The notes under the pieces: generated by a model | What the model was told of the DNA's origin: nothing | Databases searched by the model: none | Seen by the model: only the letters and a program-made list of their open reading frames with translations | NCBI RefSeq assembly: GCF_011075055.1 | Contig: NC_058137.1 | Coordinates: forward strand, 1,798,001 to 1,862,000 | From: Mangifera indica | Lineage: Eukaryota; Streptophyta; Magnoliopsida; Sapindales; Anacardiaceae | Length of the DNA: 64,000 bases | Reading direction: 5' to 3' | Translations under genes and position numbers: made by a program | In this document: positions 21,319-31,840 of the stretch, in pieces | Layout: the number at the start of each line of letters is the position of its first letter | Position numbering within the stretch: the first letter of the stretch is position 1

Positions 21319-22470
21319 ATGCTTTTCAAATTTGCAATTCTGGTTTCTCTCTTAACTAGCTTAGCAGCCGGAGATGAAACACTTGGTTTCGTCTACAGTG
21401 GGTTCCAATCGGCTAATCTCAGTCTCTATGGGGTAGCCGAGTTCACTTCCAATGGACTTCTGCAACTTAAGAACGACACCCACATGCAAAAAGGTCATGC
21501 TTTTTATCCTAACCCAATATCCTTCAAGAACTCATCAAATGGCTCTGCTTTTTCTTTCTCTACTACCTTTGTATTTGGAATCCACCCATCACAGTATCTG
21601 GTCATTGAAGGGCACCGTATCGCCTTCGTGGTTGCACCAACAAGGGGGCTCCCAGATGCTTGTGAATGTCAGTACTTGGGCCTTTTTAACGAACAAAACA
21701 GAGGGAATGACAGCAACCTTGTTTTTGCCTTGGAGCTCGATACAATCCAATGACTTGAAGTCTGTGAGATCAGCTCCTGCTGGTTATCATGAGAATCGCA
21801 CTGGTGAATTTAAGAACTTGACTGTTATAAGTGGCAAAAGAATGCAAGTTTGGGTGGAATATAATGGTGATTATAAACAAATCAACGTTACTTTAGCTCC
21901 ATTCAATAGTGGTAAACCAAGTACTCCACTTTTGTCTTTGCCATATGATCTTTCACCTGTTTTCAACAAAGCTATGTATGTTGGCTTCTCATCATCCACG
22001 GGTACGGTCTTATCATCTCATTATGTTTTGGGTTGGAGTTTTAAGATGAACGGCAAGGCGGAGGAACTTGCACTCTCTCAGCTTCCTAAGCTCCCCTGAA
22101 TTGGCCCCAAACCGAAATCAAAGCTTTTGACGATTGGGTTCCCTGTAATTTTTGTAATCTCTACTTTAGCTGCAGTCTCAGTGGTAGTTTATGTGATAAG
22201 GAGGAAAAGGAAAGGCTACATACCTATTTTAAATATATATAAATGATTTATATCTATTATTATTATTATTATTATATGATTGAGTATTATTTTATTTTTA
22301 ATTTAGAAATATTTAATTATATAATAATACAATATAAATATATATTATGTATTTAAAATAGATATACATAATTTTATTTAAAAAAAAAAAAAAACAGTGA
22401 AATACTTGAAGATTGCGAGCTTGAATACAGGCCTCAGATATTCAAAATACAAATATCTTTACATTGGCCA
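21319..22470 (+). pseudogene. LecRK clade IV pseudogene 2
   Basis: Starts at ATG 21319 with the usual signal peptide and lectin domain. A 50-base deletion after GATACAATCCAA (21750) removes the FSDINDNHVGIDIN segment and shifts the frame. The lectin then continues in another frame (LKSVRSAPAGYHENRT) to a nonsense TGA at about 22097, where paralogues have CGA (Arg of PRIG). The membrane helix follows to RRKRK. An AT-rich insertion of about 185 bases (22215-22396) comes next, then a corrupted remnant of the juxtamembrane and early kinase (YLEDCELEYRPQ) to about 22470. The remaining kinase is absent. Confidence 0.88.
22215..22396. repeat. AT-rich insertion with ATT microsatellite and poly-A end
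   Basis: Contains (TTA)n at about 22256-22276 and TTTTATTTTTAATTTAGAAAT, and ends in a 16-A run. Similar AT-rich segments stand at 13270-13390, 13510-13680 and 39960-40080, so it is probably a dispersed short element. I could not define terminal repeats. Confidence 0.45.
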
Positions 22471-23186
22471 ATTTTTACGGGACTCAAATACAAAGATTCA
22501 AATCTCGACTTCTACAGAATTACGGGTTTCTGTCTTCTGAGTAGGGTTAATAGGTTCAATTAGCCAATTTTTTAAACTGACTTTTGTAAGCTTTGGGTTA
22601 ATCAAGAAATTAATCATAATTAAACATTGGGCTACTCTCAAAGTATTTTATAATATGGGTTTCAATTTACTCATAAACAAATATCATTATATAATTTTAA
22701 TGTCATGGTTGAACATAAAATTTGGGGGTAATTGAAAGTATAACAATAAGAATAAATTATAGTTTAAATTCTATTTTCATTGAAGTTTGACCACTGTAGT
22801 GATAAAATTTAAATTATAAAATTTCAGAAATATTTACAATTTAAATTTTATTTATATTAAAATTTGACTATTTTGGTGATTAACAAATTATTTATAATAT
22901 AAATTTTAAATTATAATAACTTTCAAATCATTATAAATATTTATAATTTAAAATTTATTTAAATTAAAATTTGATCACTTTAATGATTAACAAATCATTC
23001 ATAATATAAATTTCAAATTACAATAAAATTCAAATGATTAGAAACATTCATTATTTTGAAATTTATTTATATTAAGATTTGACTACTTTAATAACTACCA
23101 AATCATCCATTATATAAATTTTAAATTATAATAAATTTCTAATATTTTATTAATAATTATCACTGTTGATATTTTTTATGTCACTT
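22471..23186. other. AT-rich spacer with degenerate repeats, no gene
   Basis: 22790-23130 is made of three or four diverged head-to-tail units of about 110 bases, each with an AATTTRAAATTTATTTA...TTTGACTACTTTAATRAYTAAC pattern. No coding signal. Confidence 0.5.
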
Positions 23187-23189
23187 TTA

Positions 23190-23670
23190 GGGGGCGTTTG
23201 GTTTGGGTAATATTTTATTATCAAAATAAAAAGATTACTTTAAAGATAGATTACTTAGAAAATTACTGGGTATAAATAATTACTATGTTTGATAAAATTT
23301 AGTGGGTATAAATAATTATTATGTTTGATTAAAGGTAATAAAATATCACTAGTAAATTATTTTACTTAAATGCCCTTAAATATAATTATTTTTAAATATT
23401 TTTTATATTATTTGTCATATTAATTAAAAATAAATTTATTTTTGTCTAAAAAAATTAATAAATAATAATATAATTATAATAAAATCAAGATTACCTTTGT
23501 AATTTTTAAATACCTAAGGTGAAGGTGGTAATCAGATTATCACCTATATTACTTGTTACGTCAGTATTGGAATAGAAGATTACTATAATATTTTATTACT
23601 GACAAACCAAATAAGAGAATAAAAGATAGATTACCATGGTAATCTTAAAAAACTGAAACCAAACGATCCC
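23190..23670. mobile_element. Tourist-like (PIF/Harbinger) MITE with TTA target duplication
   Basis: 481 bases bounded by GGGGGCGTTTGGTTT at left and AAACCAAACGATCCC at right, which are inverted repeats of about 15 bases. The element is flanked by TTA at 23187-23189 and 23671-23673. There is no transposase. Structure and target fit Tourist-like MITEs. Confidence 0.75.
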
Positions 23671-23673
23671 TTA

Positions 23674-24299
23674 GATTAAAAACCATTCACAAAACAATTA
23701 TAACGCGTTTACTTGTGAAATTTGACATATTATATGTATTCTTCATAAAAGAAAAGATGCGGAATATATCATATTAATTTGTCTATGTCATAACAAAACT
23801 CATTCTTGCGTTTACACGTAAGTCAACATTATTACTTTTATATGTAATCGAACAAATTTAATTTAAATTATAAATTAAATAAATAATCTTTAATAAAAAA
23901 ATATGAGTTTTTAAACCGTGTTCTGATACCATATATAAGTCTTAGTAATTACATTCAAACGAAAATAATTAAACATCAAACTATCATTTATCTAAATCAT
24001 AATTATATTCATGAATAAATAATTAATTATGCTCATAATATAAGTCATTATTATTTTTAAAAAGAAACAATTAAATATTAAATTATTATACACATGCATC
24101 TTAAAACTTCGTATTTTTCATGTAAACTATTATACACATGTAAACTTCATATTGAACTCTATGATAGCGGAAACTATGTGTTTTGTTGGCTTTCTCATCC
24201 TTCTCATTGGGAGGGAGGAGCGCATGTTGCTTTTGGATCTTTTTTCCATAGGCCTTTCGTTCTTTTTCTTGATATATTCACTTTCTTACCAAAAAAAAT
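23674..24299. other. AT-rich spacer, no gene
   Basis: Only short chance ORFs. ACTATTATACACATG-like stretches near 24085 and 24125 form a small direct repeat. Confidence 0.45.
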
Positions 24300-24640
24300 C
24301 CATATCTAAGATACCTCAATATTCTACGCTTCCAGATATTATTGATATTAATGGGTCTCCGCCGTATGGCACCCGGCGATGAGTCAACGAAGCTGGTCAC
24401 TGTTGCCCCTTCTCAATCCCTCACCTAACCATGATGACTTAACTAGACCTCCAGCTTTAATGCAGCAACTTCATGTTGGGCACTTTCTTGCTCCAATATT
24501 GGTTTCCTCCAGTTATGGGAGATCAAAACGTCAAACTGGTTTGGTAATCTCCCTTTCTTTGACAAGTAATTGATGGACCACAATGCAAAAGGACGTTCCA
24601 CTCTTTAGGTCAGCATTATTAAGTTAAGCATATGCTGCCT
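24300..24640. other. Conserved block 5' of clade IV LecRK (copy c)
   Basis: Shorter copy of the block at 9560/20800: CTCCGCCGTATGGCACCCGG near 24357 and CTCCCTTTCTTTGACA near 24549 are kept, the middle is partly deleted. Confidence 0.4.
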
Positions 24641-24683
24641 GCCTTATTATTACAAACCATAGGACCATAGAAAGAGCCTAGCC

Positions 24684-26696
24684 ATGCTATTCAAATTTGC
24701 AATTCTGGTTTCTCTCTTAACTAGCTTAGCAGCAGGAGATGAAACACTTGGTTTCGTCTACAATGGGTTCCAATCGGCTAATCTCAGTCTCGATGGGGTA
24801 GCCGAGTTCACTTCCAATGGACTTCTGCGACTTACCAACGACACCGGCATGCAAAAAGGTCATGCTTTTTATCCTAACCCAATATCCTTCAAGAACTCAT
24901 CAAATGGCTCTGCTTTTTCTTTCTCGACTACCTTTGTTTTTGGCATCCACCCATCACAGGAGCCTACTATTAATGGTCACGGTATCGCCTTGGTGGTTGC
25001 ACCAACGAGGGGGCTCCCAGATGCTCGTGGAAGTCAGTACTTGGGCCTTTTTAACGAGCAAAACAGAGGGAATGACAGCAACCATGTTTTTGCCGTGGAG
25101 CTCGATATCATCCAAAACATTGAGTTCTCTGACATCAACAATAACCATGTGGGGATTGATATTAATGACCTGAGGTCTGTGACATCAGCTCCTGCTGGTT
25201 ATCATGAGAATCGCACTGGTGAATTTAAGAACTTGACGCTTATTAGTGGTGAAAGAATGCAAGTTTGGGTGGAATATAATGGCGACTACAAGCAAATCAA
25301 CGTTACTTTAGCTCCATTCAATAGCGGTAAGCCGAGTACTCCACTGCTGTCTTTGCCGCATGATCTTTCACCTGTTTTCAACAAAGCTATGTATGTTGGC
25401 TTTTCATCATCCACGGGTCCGTTGTTAACATCTCATTATGTTTTGGGTTGGAGTTTCAAGATGAACGGCCAAGCGGAGGAACTTGCACTCTCTCAGCTTC
25501 CTAAGCTTCCCCGAATTGGTCCCAAACCAAAATCAAAGTTTTTGACGATTGGGTTCCCTGTGATTTTTGTAAGCTTGACTCTAGCTGCAGTCTCAGGAGT
25601 AGTTTATGTGATAAGGAGGAGAAGAAAATTCGCTGAAGTGCTTGAAGATTGGGAGCTTGAATACGGGCCTCAGAGATTCAAATACAAAGATCTTTACATT
25701 GCCACCAAGGGGTTTAGAGAAAAGGAGCTATTGGGAGCTGGTGGATTTGGAAGGGTGTACAGAGGTGTGCTACCGAAATCTAAACTGGAGATTGCGGTGA
25801 AGAGAATCTCTCATGAATCAAGACAAGGGATGAGAGAATTCATTGCTGAAATTGTAAGTATTGGTCACCTCCGTCATCGGAATTTGGTTCAACTCTTGGG
25901 CTATTGCCGGCGTAAAGGAGAACTGCTATTGGTGTATGACTACATGTGCAATGGAAGTCTTGACAAGTACCTGTATGATCAACCAGAAGTCACCCTGAAT
26001 TGGAGACAACGATTTCGAGTGATCAAAGGCGTGGCCTTGGGTCTTTTTTATCTCCACGAAGGATGGGAAAAAGTTGTTATTCACAGAGATGTTAAGGCTA
26101 GTAATGTTTTACTTGATGCTCAATTGAATGCAAGATTGGGAGACTTCGGCCTTGCAAGATTATATGACCATGGAACCGATCCACGAACAACACACATCGT
26201 TGGAACTGTTGGATACCTTGCCCCGGAGCACACTCGGACAGGGAAGGCCACAAGAAGCACTGATGTGTTTTCTTTTGGTGCCTTTCTGCTAGAAGTTGCC
26301 TGTGGCAAAAGACCTATAAAGCCACGACCGCAATCGGATGACGTTGATGTATTGGTCGATTGGGTATTTAATTGTTGGTGTAAAGGTGAAATTCTTGAGG
26401 CAAGGGACCCGAATTTGGGCACAGATTATGCAACAGAGGAACTGGAGTTGGTGTTGAAACTTGGTCTGATGTGCTCTCATACAGAGCCAAGAGCTAGGCC
26501 AAGCATGAGACAAGTTATGCAGTATCTGGAGAAGGATGTCCCTTTGCCAGAGTTATCATCTCTTGGAATTTCAGCCCGTGGCCTAATATTTTCATATGGT
26601 GAAGGCTTGGATAATTTTGCAATGTCATATCCACCCTCTACAGGCCTCACAGGCTTTTCTTCTATTGCAGGATCAGTACTTTCCGATGGCCGATGA
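24684..26696 (+). CDS. L-type lectin receptor kinase, clade IV-like, copy 1
   Basis: Intronless, 670 residues. Signal peptide about 1-17, legume-lectin domain about 20-265 (NHVFAVELD, INNNHVGIDIN), membrane helix about 287-310 followed by RRRRK. The kinase has GAGGFGRVYRG at 351-361, K373, HRD 467-469, DFG 487-489 and APE 514-516. The tail ends IAGSVLSDGR, like the GGSSIADSLLSGGR end of Arabidopsis LecRK-IV proteins. KYKDLYIATKGF and the [17 protein letters not shown] lectin segment also fit clade IV. One lectin Asp common to paralogues is Asn here (DINNNH for DINDNH), which may affect metal or sugar binding. ATG 24684 sits in the conserved CTAGCCATGC context. Confidence 0.93.
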   Translation: MLFKFAILVSLLTSLAAGDETLGFVYNGFQSANLSLDGVAEFTSNGLLRLTNDTGMQKGHAFYPNPISFKNSSNGSAFSFSTTFVFGIHPSQEPTINGHGIALVVAPTRGLPDARGSQYLGLFNEQNRGNDSNHVFAVELDIIQNIEFSDINNNHVGIDINDLRSVTSAPAGYHENRTGEFKNLTLISGERMQVWVEYNGDYKQINVTLAPFNSGKPSTPLLSLPHDLSPVFNKAMYVGFSSSTGPLLTSHYVLGWSFKMNGQAEELALSQLPKLPRIGPKPKSKFLTIGFPVIFVSLTLAAVSGVVYVIRRRRKFAEVLEDWELEYGPQRFKYKDLYIATKGFREKELLGAGGFGRVYRGVLPKSKLEIAVKRISHESRQGMREFIAEIVSIGHLRHRNLVQLLGYCRRKGELLLVYDYMCNGSLDKYLYDQPEVTLNWRQRFRVIKGVALGLFYLHEGWEKVVIHRDVKASNVLLDAQLNARLGDFGLARLYDHGTDPRTTHIVGTVGYLAPEHTRTGKATRSTDVFSFGAFLLEVACGKRPIKPRPQSDDVDVLVDWVFNCWCKGEILEARDPNLGTDYATEELELVLKLGLMCSHTEPRARPSMRQVMQYLEKDVPLPELSSLGISARGLIFSYGEGLDNFAMSYPPSTGLTGFSSIAGSVLSDGR

Positions 26697-26929
26697 TTTT
26701 TAAAAGTTCAGTTTGTAATTTGTAAGTTGATAGTCACTGCATACAAAAAAAAAAAAAAAAAAAAATTGTGATGGGTGTAAGTTTAAGTGGAAATGCCTTA
26801 TCTTATCCAAATCGTACATTATATTTATATCCATAACAAGAACTAAAACTTAGGAATCTCATATAGAGTTTTGTAATAAAACATATGCACCGTATATTAT
26901 TAGAGTAAATTTTATATGATTAAATATTA

Positions 26930-27112
26930 CAATAAAACTATGTGTACCTATTTTTGATACACAATTTGTGTACAAAGATGAGGTGTTATCATGTGATTGA
27001 ATATTTTTTTATCATATGATGCCACATGTTTTAAAATCACCTCATTACATAATGACACATCATTATGTACATGAATTGTGTACCAAAAATAGATACACAT
27101 AGCATTGCTCTA
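26930..27112. mobile_element. MITE with ~29 bp inverted ends, family 1
   Basis: Left CTATGTGTACCTATTTTTGA (from 26938) matches, inverted, AAAAATAGATACACATAG at the right end (to 27102); the pairing continues through ACACAATT. The core is AT-rich with ATCATGTGATTGA / TCATATGATG. A second copy lies at 49563-49735. Exact ends and target duplication are uncertain. Confidence 0.7.
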
Positions 27113-27169
27113 AATATTATTATAATAATTATTTAAATAATTTATCAATTTAACTATCAAATGAACTAG

Positions 27170-27380
27170 TGAAAACCCAATCTCCCGAATTTAAGAACAT
27201 TGGTCAACACTCTAACAAATTTATAATGAACTATCATATTATGTGTATATAATTTTGAATATATAATTGGATACATGTATATTGATTGAACTAGTGAAGA
27301 TCCAATCCCCCAAGTTCAAAAACATTAGTCGAAACCATTAACAAATCTATAATGTACTATAATACTATACATATATATTT
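27170..27380. repeat. Tandem repeat, two ~125 bp units
   Basis: ACTAGTGAARAYCCAATCYCC occurs near 27166 and near 27290, each followed by AAAACATT-GTC and AACAAATYTATAATG. Confidence 0.65.
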
Positions 27381-28082
27381 TTGAGAAAACAAATAGGTAG
27401 ATAAATGTTATATCAAAATGTGATTAATTGTTATTTTATTTTATATATAAAATCATCTAATTACATAAATATATATCATTTATACCCAATTATATACTTA
27501 AAATATATCCACATAATATTGTTTTTGTGTTCATCACTTTTGAATAAAAAAAAGACCGTTTTATTAGTTTTGCACTTAAATGGAATAAAGATTAACAGAA
27601 TAAGTAACAAGGAGTAAGTATTTTGATAATCAATAAAAATATATATACACTTTTACTTTTAAATATATAATTAAATATATCATAATTTATTTTTAATTTA
27701 AAAACATATTATGTCAATTTCGATAGATTATTGTAAAGATCAAATAGGTCCGTTTAAGAACTTTGATAGTTATTAGTGGCCAAACCAATGCAAGTTTGGG
27801 TGGAATATCATGGTGATAAGAAGGAAATCTAGTTACTCTAGCTCCATTCAAAAGTGGGAAGCCAATAGAAGATATACAATACAATCCAACGCATGTTTTG
27901 GTGGAATATCAAATGGAGCACCACATCAAGGATTTGGTGAAGTTTATAAAGGAACGCTTTTGAATTCGAACACTGAATTAGATGTTAAACGAATTTCAAA
28001 TGATTCCAGACAAGGTGTACAAGAATTTTTGCCCGAGATTGCCAGTATTGGAAGGCTCCGCCATCGAAAATTTGTTCAGTTA

Positions 28083-28413
28083 TGTTGAAATGCTGAACCA
28101 AAAGATAAAATTCAGAAATATTTGGCTGAACCAAGAAGAAGAAGAAACTGGAAGCAGATTTTTTCTGAAGAACACAGAGCACAGAGCATGGAAGAAAAAA
28201 GTGGTAATTTTCGTATATCTTGATATAGGATTTTTATACATATATATTTGATAAGATACAAGCTTTACACCATACTTTAATAAATGTTAGCCATACTTGA
28301 TACAGTAAAAAGCTTCCAAAAACCTTAAAAGCAGGATCATCACACATTTTAAACTAACACTGCTGACTTGGATTATTTAACAAAAAAATATAAACAAGCT
28401 CAACTTGCTAACA
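28083..28413 (-). repeat. 3' LTR of the Copia element
   Basis: 331 bases, TG...CA on the plus strand, equal in length and apparently in sequence to the other LTR. Contains (GAA)n-rich and AT-rich parts. It serves as the 3' LTR because the element reads leftwards. Confidence 0.93.
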
Positions 28414-29061
28414 CTCCTCTTTTGAGCTGTTTGGAACAAGTCCAAGTCTCATTCTAAGTAACTCAAATTGAGCTTTAGGAAGTGCTTTAGTCATGATATC
28501 AGCTAATTGTTCTTTAGAGTTGCAATGCATCAAAGTTATTTCTCCAAGTCTCACAGCCTCTCGGATTGCATGATATTTGACATTGATGTGCTTTGTTCTT
28601 CCATGAAGAACTGGATTTTTTGTGATAGCAAGGGCTGCCTTGCTGTCTACATAAATGGTGACACATTCTTGCTGATCTTGATTTAAATCAGTAAGTAATT
28701 TCATCAACCATTTGGCTTGGTTTGTTGCACTGCAAGCTGCTACATATTCTGCCTCAGCAGAAGATTGAGCAATAACATCTTGTTTCTTTGAATTCCAACA
28801 AAACACAGCACTTCCAAAAGAAAAACAATAGCCTGAAGTACTCTTAAAGTCTTCCAAGCTTCCAGCCCAGTCACTGTCTGAGTATCCCAACAAATTTCTG
28901 CTTTCATGTGTTGAATACCAGAGGCCAAAATTTTCAGTTCCCTTTATATATCTGAGAACTCTTTTAGCAGCACACATATGATTCTTTCCAGGTGATTGCA
29001 TGAACCTTGACAGAAAAGATGTGGGAAACATGATATCTGGCCTGGTAGAGCGTAGGTACAA
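28408..29061 (-). pseudogene. Copia RNase H region (frameshifted from RT)
   Basis: Encodes the end of the polyprotein: YSDSDWAGS and KSTSGYCF, the AQSSAEAEY motif, and the TKHINVKYH/ADIMTKALP end typical of Copia RNase H. It is out of frame with the RT part because of a one-base loss near 29066, so a single polyprotein cannot be made. Confidence 0.88.
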
Positions 29062-29966
29062 CAGGAACCAATTAGGCTTCTATATACAGCAACTTCAGTT
29101 TTCACATCTGAGTCAGCTTCTCTGAATTTTTCATTCACCACCAGAGGAGTAGAGACAGGTTTACAATGCTCCATGTGAAACCTTTTAAGAAGATCATGCA
29201 CATATTTTCTTTGTGAAATGAAAATACCATTTATTTTCTGATCCACCTCCATACCTAAAAAATATTTCATTTTACCCAGCTCAGTCATGTCAAACTCTGT
29301 TTTCATGCATTCAGTAAATTTGGCTACTGAACTTGAGTCTCCTCCTGTCACTAGGATGTCATCAACATACAATGAAACAACTAACTCCAAGTGATTCATT
29401 TTCTTCATCACATATAGGGTGGATTCATTCAAGCTACACTCAAATCCTTGATCCAGCAAATAAGAATGAATTTTGCAATACCAAGCCTTGGGGGCTTGCT
29501 TGAGACCATAAAGGGCCTTATGCAATTTGTATACTTTTTCTTCCTGACCTGATATTTTAAAGCCATCAGGTTGTTCAACAAAGATGTCTTCATTTAGAAC
29601 CCCATTTAGGAATGCTGATTTAATGTCCAGGTGATAGATTTTCCATTCCATTTTTGCAGCCAAAGCAATTAGCATTCTGATTGTATCATACCTGGCCACA
29701 GGTGCAAATGTATCAAAGTAATCTATTCCAGATTGTTGAAGATATCCTTTTACAACTAATCTAACTTTGAGTTTGTTTATGGAACCATTTGGATTGTACT
29801 TGGTTCTATAAATCCATTTTACTCCTATGACTTTGTGATCTTCAGGTCTATCAACCAAGCTCCAAGTTGCATTCTTGTTAATCATTTCCAATTCTGATTC
29901 CATGGCTGCTTTCCACCCTTTTTGATTTATAGCATCATCAAAACAGGTAGGTTCAGCAACTGCCAC
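28944..29966 (-). pseudogene. Copia reverse transcriptase region
   Basis: Starts with the WKAAMESEL segment, then WIYRTKYNPNGS, FAPVAR, LDIKSAFLNG, ALYGLKQAPKAW and the catalytic YVDDILVTG. The RT core looks intact. The frame is lost right after VYRSLIGS, where the next ORF continues in another frame. It is also out of frame with gag-protease, and no integrase precedes it. Confidence 0.9.
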
Positions 29967-29989
29967 ATTGCACCTGCTGTAAACTTCAT

Positions 29990-31423
29990 TTAAAGATCTC
30001 CATCTAGCTGCTGGAATTTCTTCTTCATCACTTGAGCAGAATTCACTTCATTAAGTTGATAAGCATTATAGCCAGTATGTCTCCAATTAATGCTGAAATT
30101 TTTATCATGCATTTTTACAGTCATTAATCTATTTCCTTCAGGATCAGCTATAACACATGTTTTATTTTCAAAATGCAATGCATAACCTTTCTCTAACATT
30201 TGAGCAACACTTAATAAGTTATGATTGATTTGAGGAACATAAAGAACATCATTAATCACCTTAATGCCTGTTGGAGACTCAATGAGGACTGCACCTTTTC
30301 CTTTTACATCTAGCAGCTCACCATTTCCGATCTTCACTTTGGAGGTGTAAGTGCAGTCAAGCTTCACCAATAAATCGCTGTCATATGTCATATGGTTTGA
30401 ACATCCACTATCTATTAGCCAAGTGGAATGTTCTTCTGCCATGTCACAACTGGACACCACAAACAACTGCTCACTTGTTTCAGTTTGCTTCTCCACTTCC
30501 TGGACTTGCTGACTTTGCTGAAATGGGCTGCTTTCTTTACTTTTGCAGACTTTATCAACATGTCCAAATTGGTTACAGATCCTACATTTAGCATTAGGTC
30601 TGTACCAACAAAAATTTGGAGAGTGGCCTCTCTTTTTGCAATGAGGACATGGCTGATACCTTCCTTTCTTATCTCCTAATTTCTGGCTCTCACTTCCAGC
30701 TTGTTTCCATTTTTCCTTTTTTTCACCAAAGAATTTTTTGTGAGGGTTGTTGTTAAACTTCTTCTCATTTGTTTTAACATTGAAAGTTCCTTCTATGGTT
30801 TCTTCTTGCCTTCTTAAAGCTCTTCTTTGGTCTTGAGCTTTCAAGGCATTAACCACTTCAGCTAAAGTTAACTCTGAAAATTTTTTGGAGTCTTCAAGAG
30901 AAGATATCTTGGCCTCATACCTTTCCGGAATGCTCACCAAGATTTTTTCAACAATCCTTTCATCAGATAACTTTTCTCCCATCAATCTAATCTGATTAAC
31001 AATCTTCATGGTTCTGTCAGCATATTCTTGTATGGATTCAGTCTCTTTCATCTTAAGTACTTCAAACTCTCTTCTAAGATTCAAGGCCATCATCTGCCTT
31101 GACCTTTCATTGCCCTGGGAGTCCTCTTGGAGCTTGTCCCAGGCCTCTTTGGCAGTTTCACAAGCAACAATCTTTGTGAATACTGCATCTGTTACACCTT
31201 GATGAAGAATGGACAGTGCTCTAGGAGCTTTAGTTGCCTCCTCTTCATGCAGTCTGATTTGATTTAGAGTAGGATTCGGCCCCAAAGGAGGAGGCTGCTT
31301 TTCCTCCTCAACATACTGCCACAATCCAACTCCTCTAAGGAAGGCTTTCATCTTTACTGCCCAAATTTGATAGTTTTCTCCATTGTATACAAGTGGAACC
31401 AAGGAATAAGAGGATGAAGCCAT
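29990..31423 (-). pseudogene. Copia gag-protease region
   Basis: ATG at 31423 (MASSSYSLVPLVYNG). It holds the UBN2-type gag, two zinc knuckles (CPHCKKRGHSPNFC and CRICNQFGHVDKVC), the retropepsin site DSGCSNHM, and the start of the pre-integrase region (INHNLLSVAQML). It then stops about 40 codons later at a deletion border that should have led into integrase. A DEEEIPAARWRSLNEVY-like linker to RT is seen in another frame at 29960-30030. Confidence 0.88.
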
Positions 31424-31497
31424 CAAGCAAGTCAATTATGAAAAAACTTATCAAGAAATTTAATTTCAGTCAACACAGCCCTTTAAGATCTAAAACT

Positions 31498-31509
31498 GCT
31501 CTGATACCA
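31498..31509 (-). other. Copia primer-binding site (initiator tRNA-Met type)
   Basis: TGGTATCAGAGC on the minus strand directly follows the end of the 5' LTR. This is the classic plant Copia primer site. Confidence 0.9.
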
Positions 31510-31840
31510 TGTTGAAATGCTGAACCAAAAGATAAAATTCAGAAATATTTGGCTGAACCAAGAAGAAGAAGAAACTGGAAGCAGATTTTTTCTGAAGAAC
31601 ACAGAGCACAGAGCATGGAAGAAAAAAGTGGTAATTTTCGTATATCTTGATATAGGATTTTTATACATATATATTTGATAAGATACAAGCTTTACACCAT
31701 ACTTTAATAAATGTTAGCCATACTTGATACAGTAAAAAGCTTCCAAAAACCTTAAAAGCAGGATCATCACACATTTTAAACTAACACTGCTGACTTGGAT
31801 TATTTAACAAAAAAATATAAACAAGCTCAACTTGCTAACA
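31510..31840 (-). repeat. 5' LTR of the Copia element
   Basis: 331 bases, apparently identical to 28083-28413; would hold the element's promoter on the minus strand. Confidence 0.93.

Larger units (their letters stand above)
26697..27761. other. AT-rich spacer between IV copy 1 and the chimeric wreck
   Basis: Contains a run of about 23 A at 26742-26764, a MITE (26930-27112) and a two-unit tandem repeat (27170-27380). No gene supported. Confidence 0.5.
28083..31840 (-). mobile_element. Ty1/Copia LTR retrotransposon, non-autonomous, young
   Basis: Two 331-base LTRs (28083-28413, 31510-31840) begin TGTTGAAATG and end TTGCTAACA on the plus strand and look identical by eye. The target duplication AGTTA stands at 28078-28082 and 31841-31845. 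On the minus strand the primer site TGGTATCAGAGC (31509-31498) abuts the 5' LTR and fits initiator tRNA-Met. A purine tract AAAAGAGGAG (28423-28414) abuts the 3' LTR. Order gag - protease - RT - RNase H is Copia-type, but the integrase core is missing and the element is only 3758 bases. It sits inside a LecRK kinase relic, opposite in direction. Confidence 0.95.

Noticed and set aside
24375..24395. GATGAGTCAACGAAGC in the conserved IV upstream block resembles a hammerhead ribozyme core
   Set aside because: The CTGATGA start and a proper stem II are missing, and the other copies do not compensate to form stems.
26742..26764. Poly-A run after the LecRK at 24684 as a retrocopy tail
   Set aside because: All family members are intronless with conserved flanks, and there is no target duplication around the gene.
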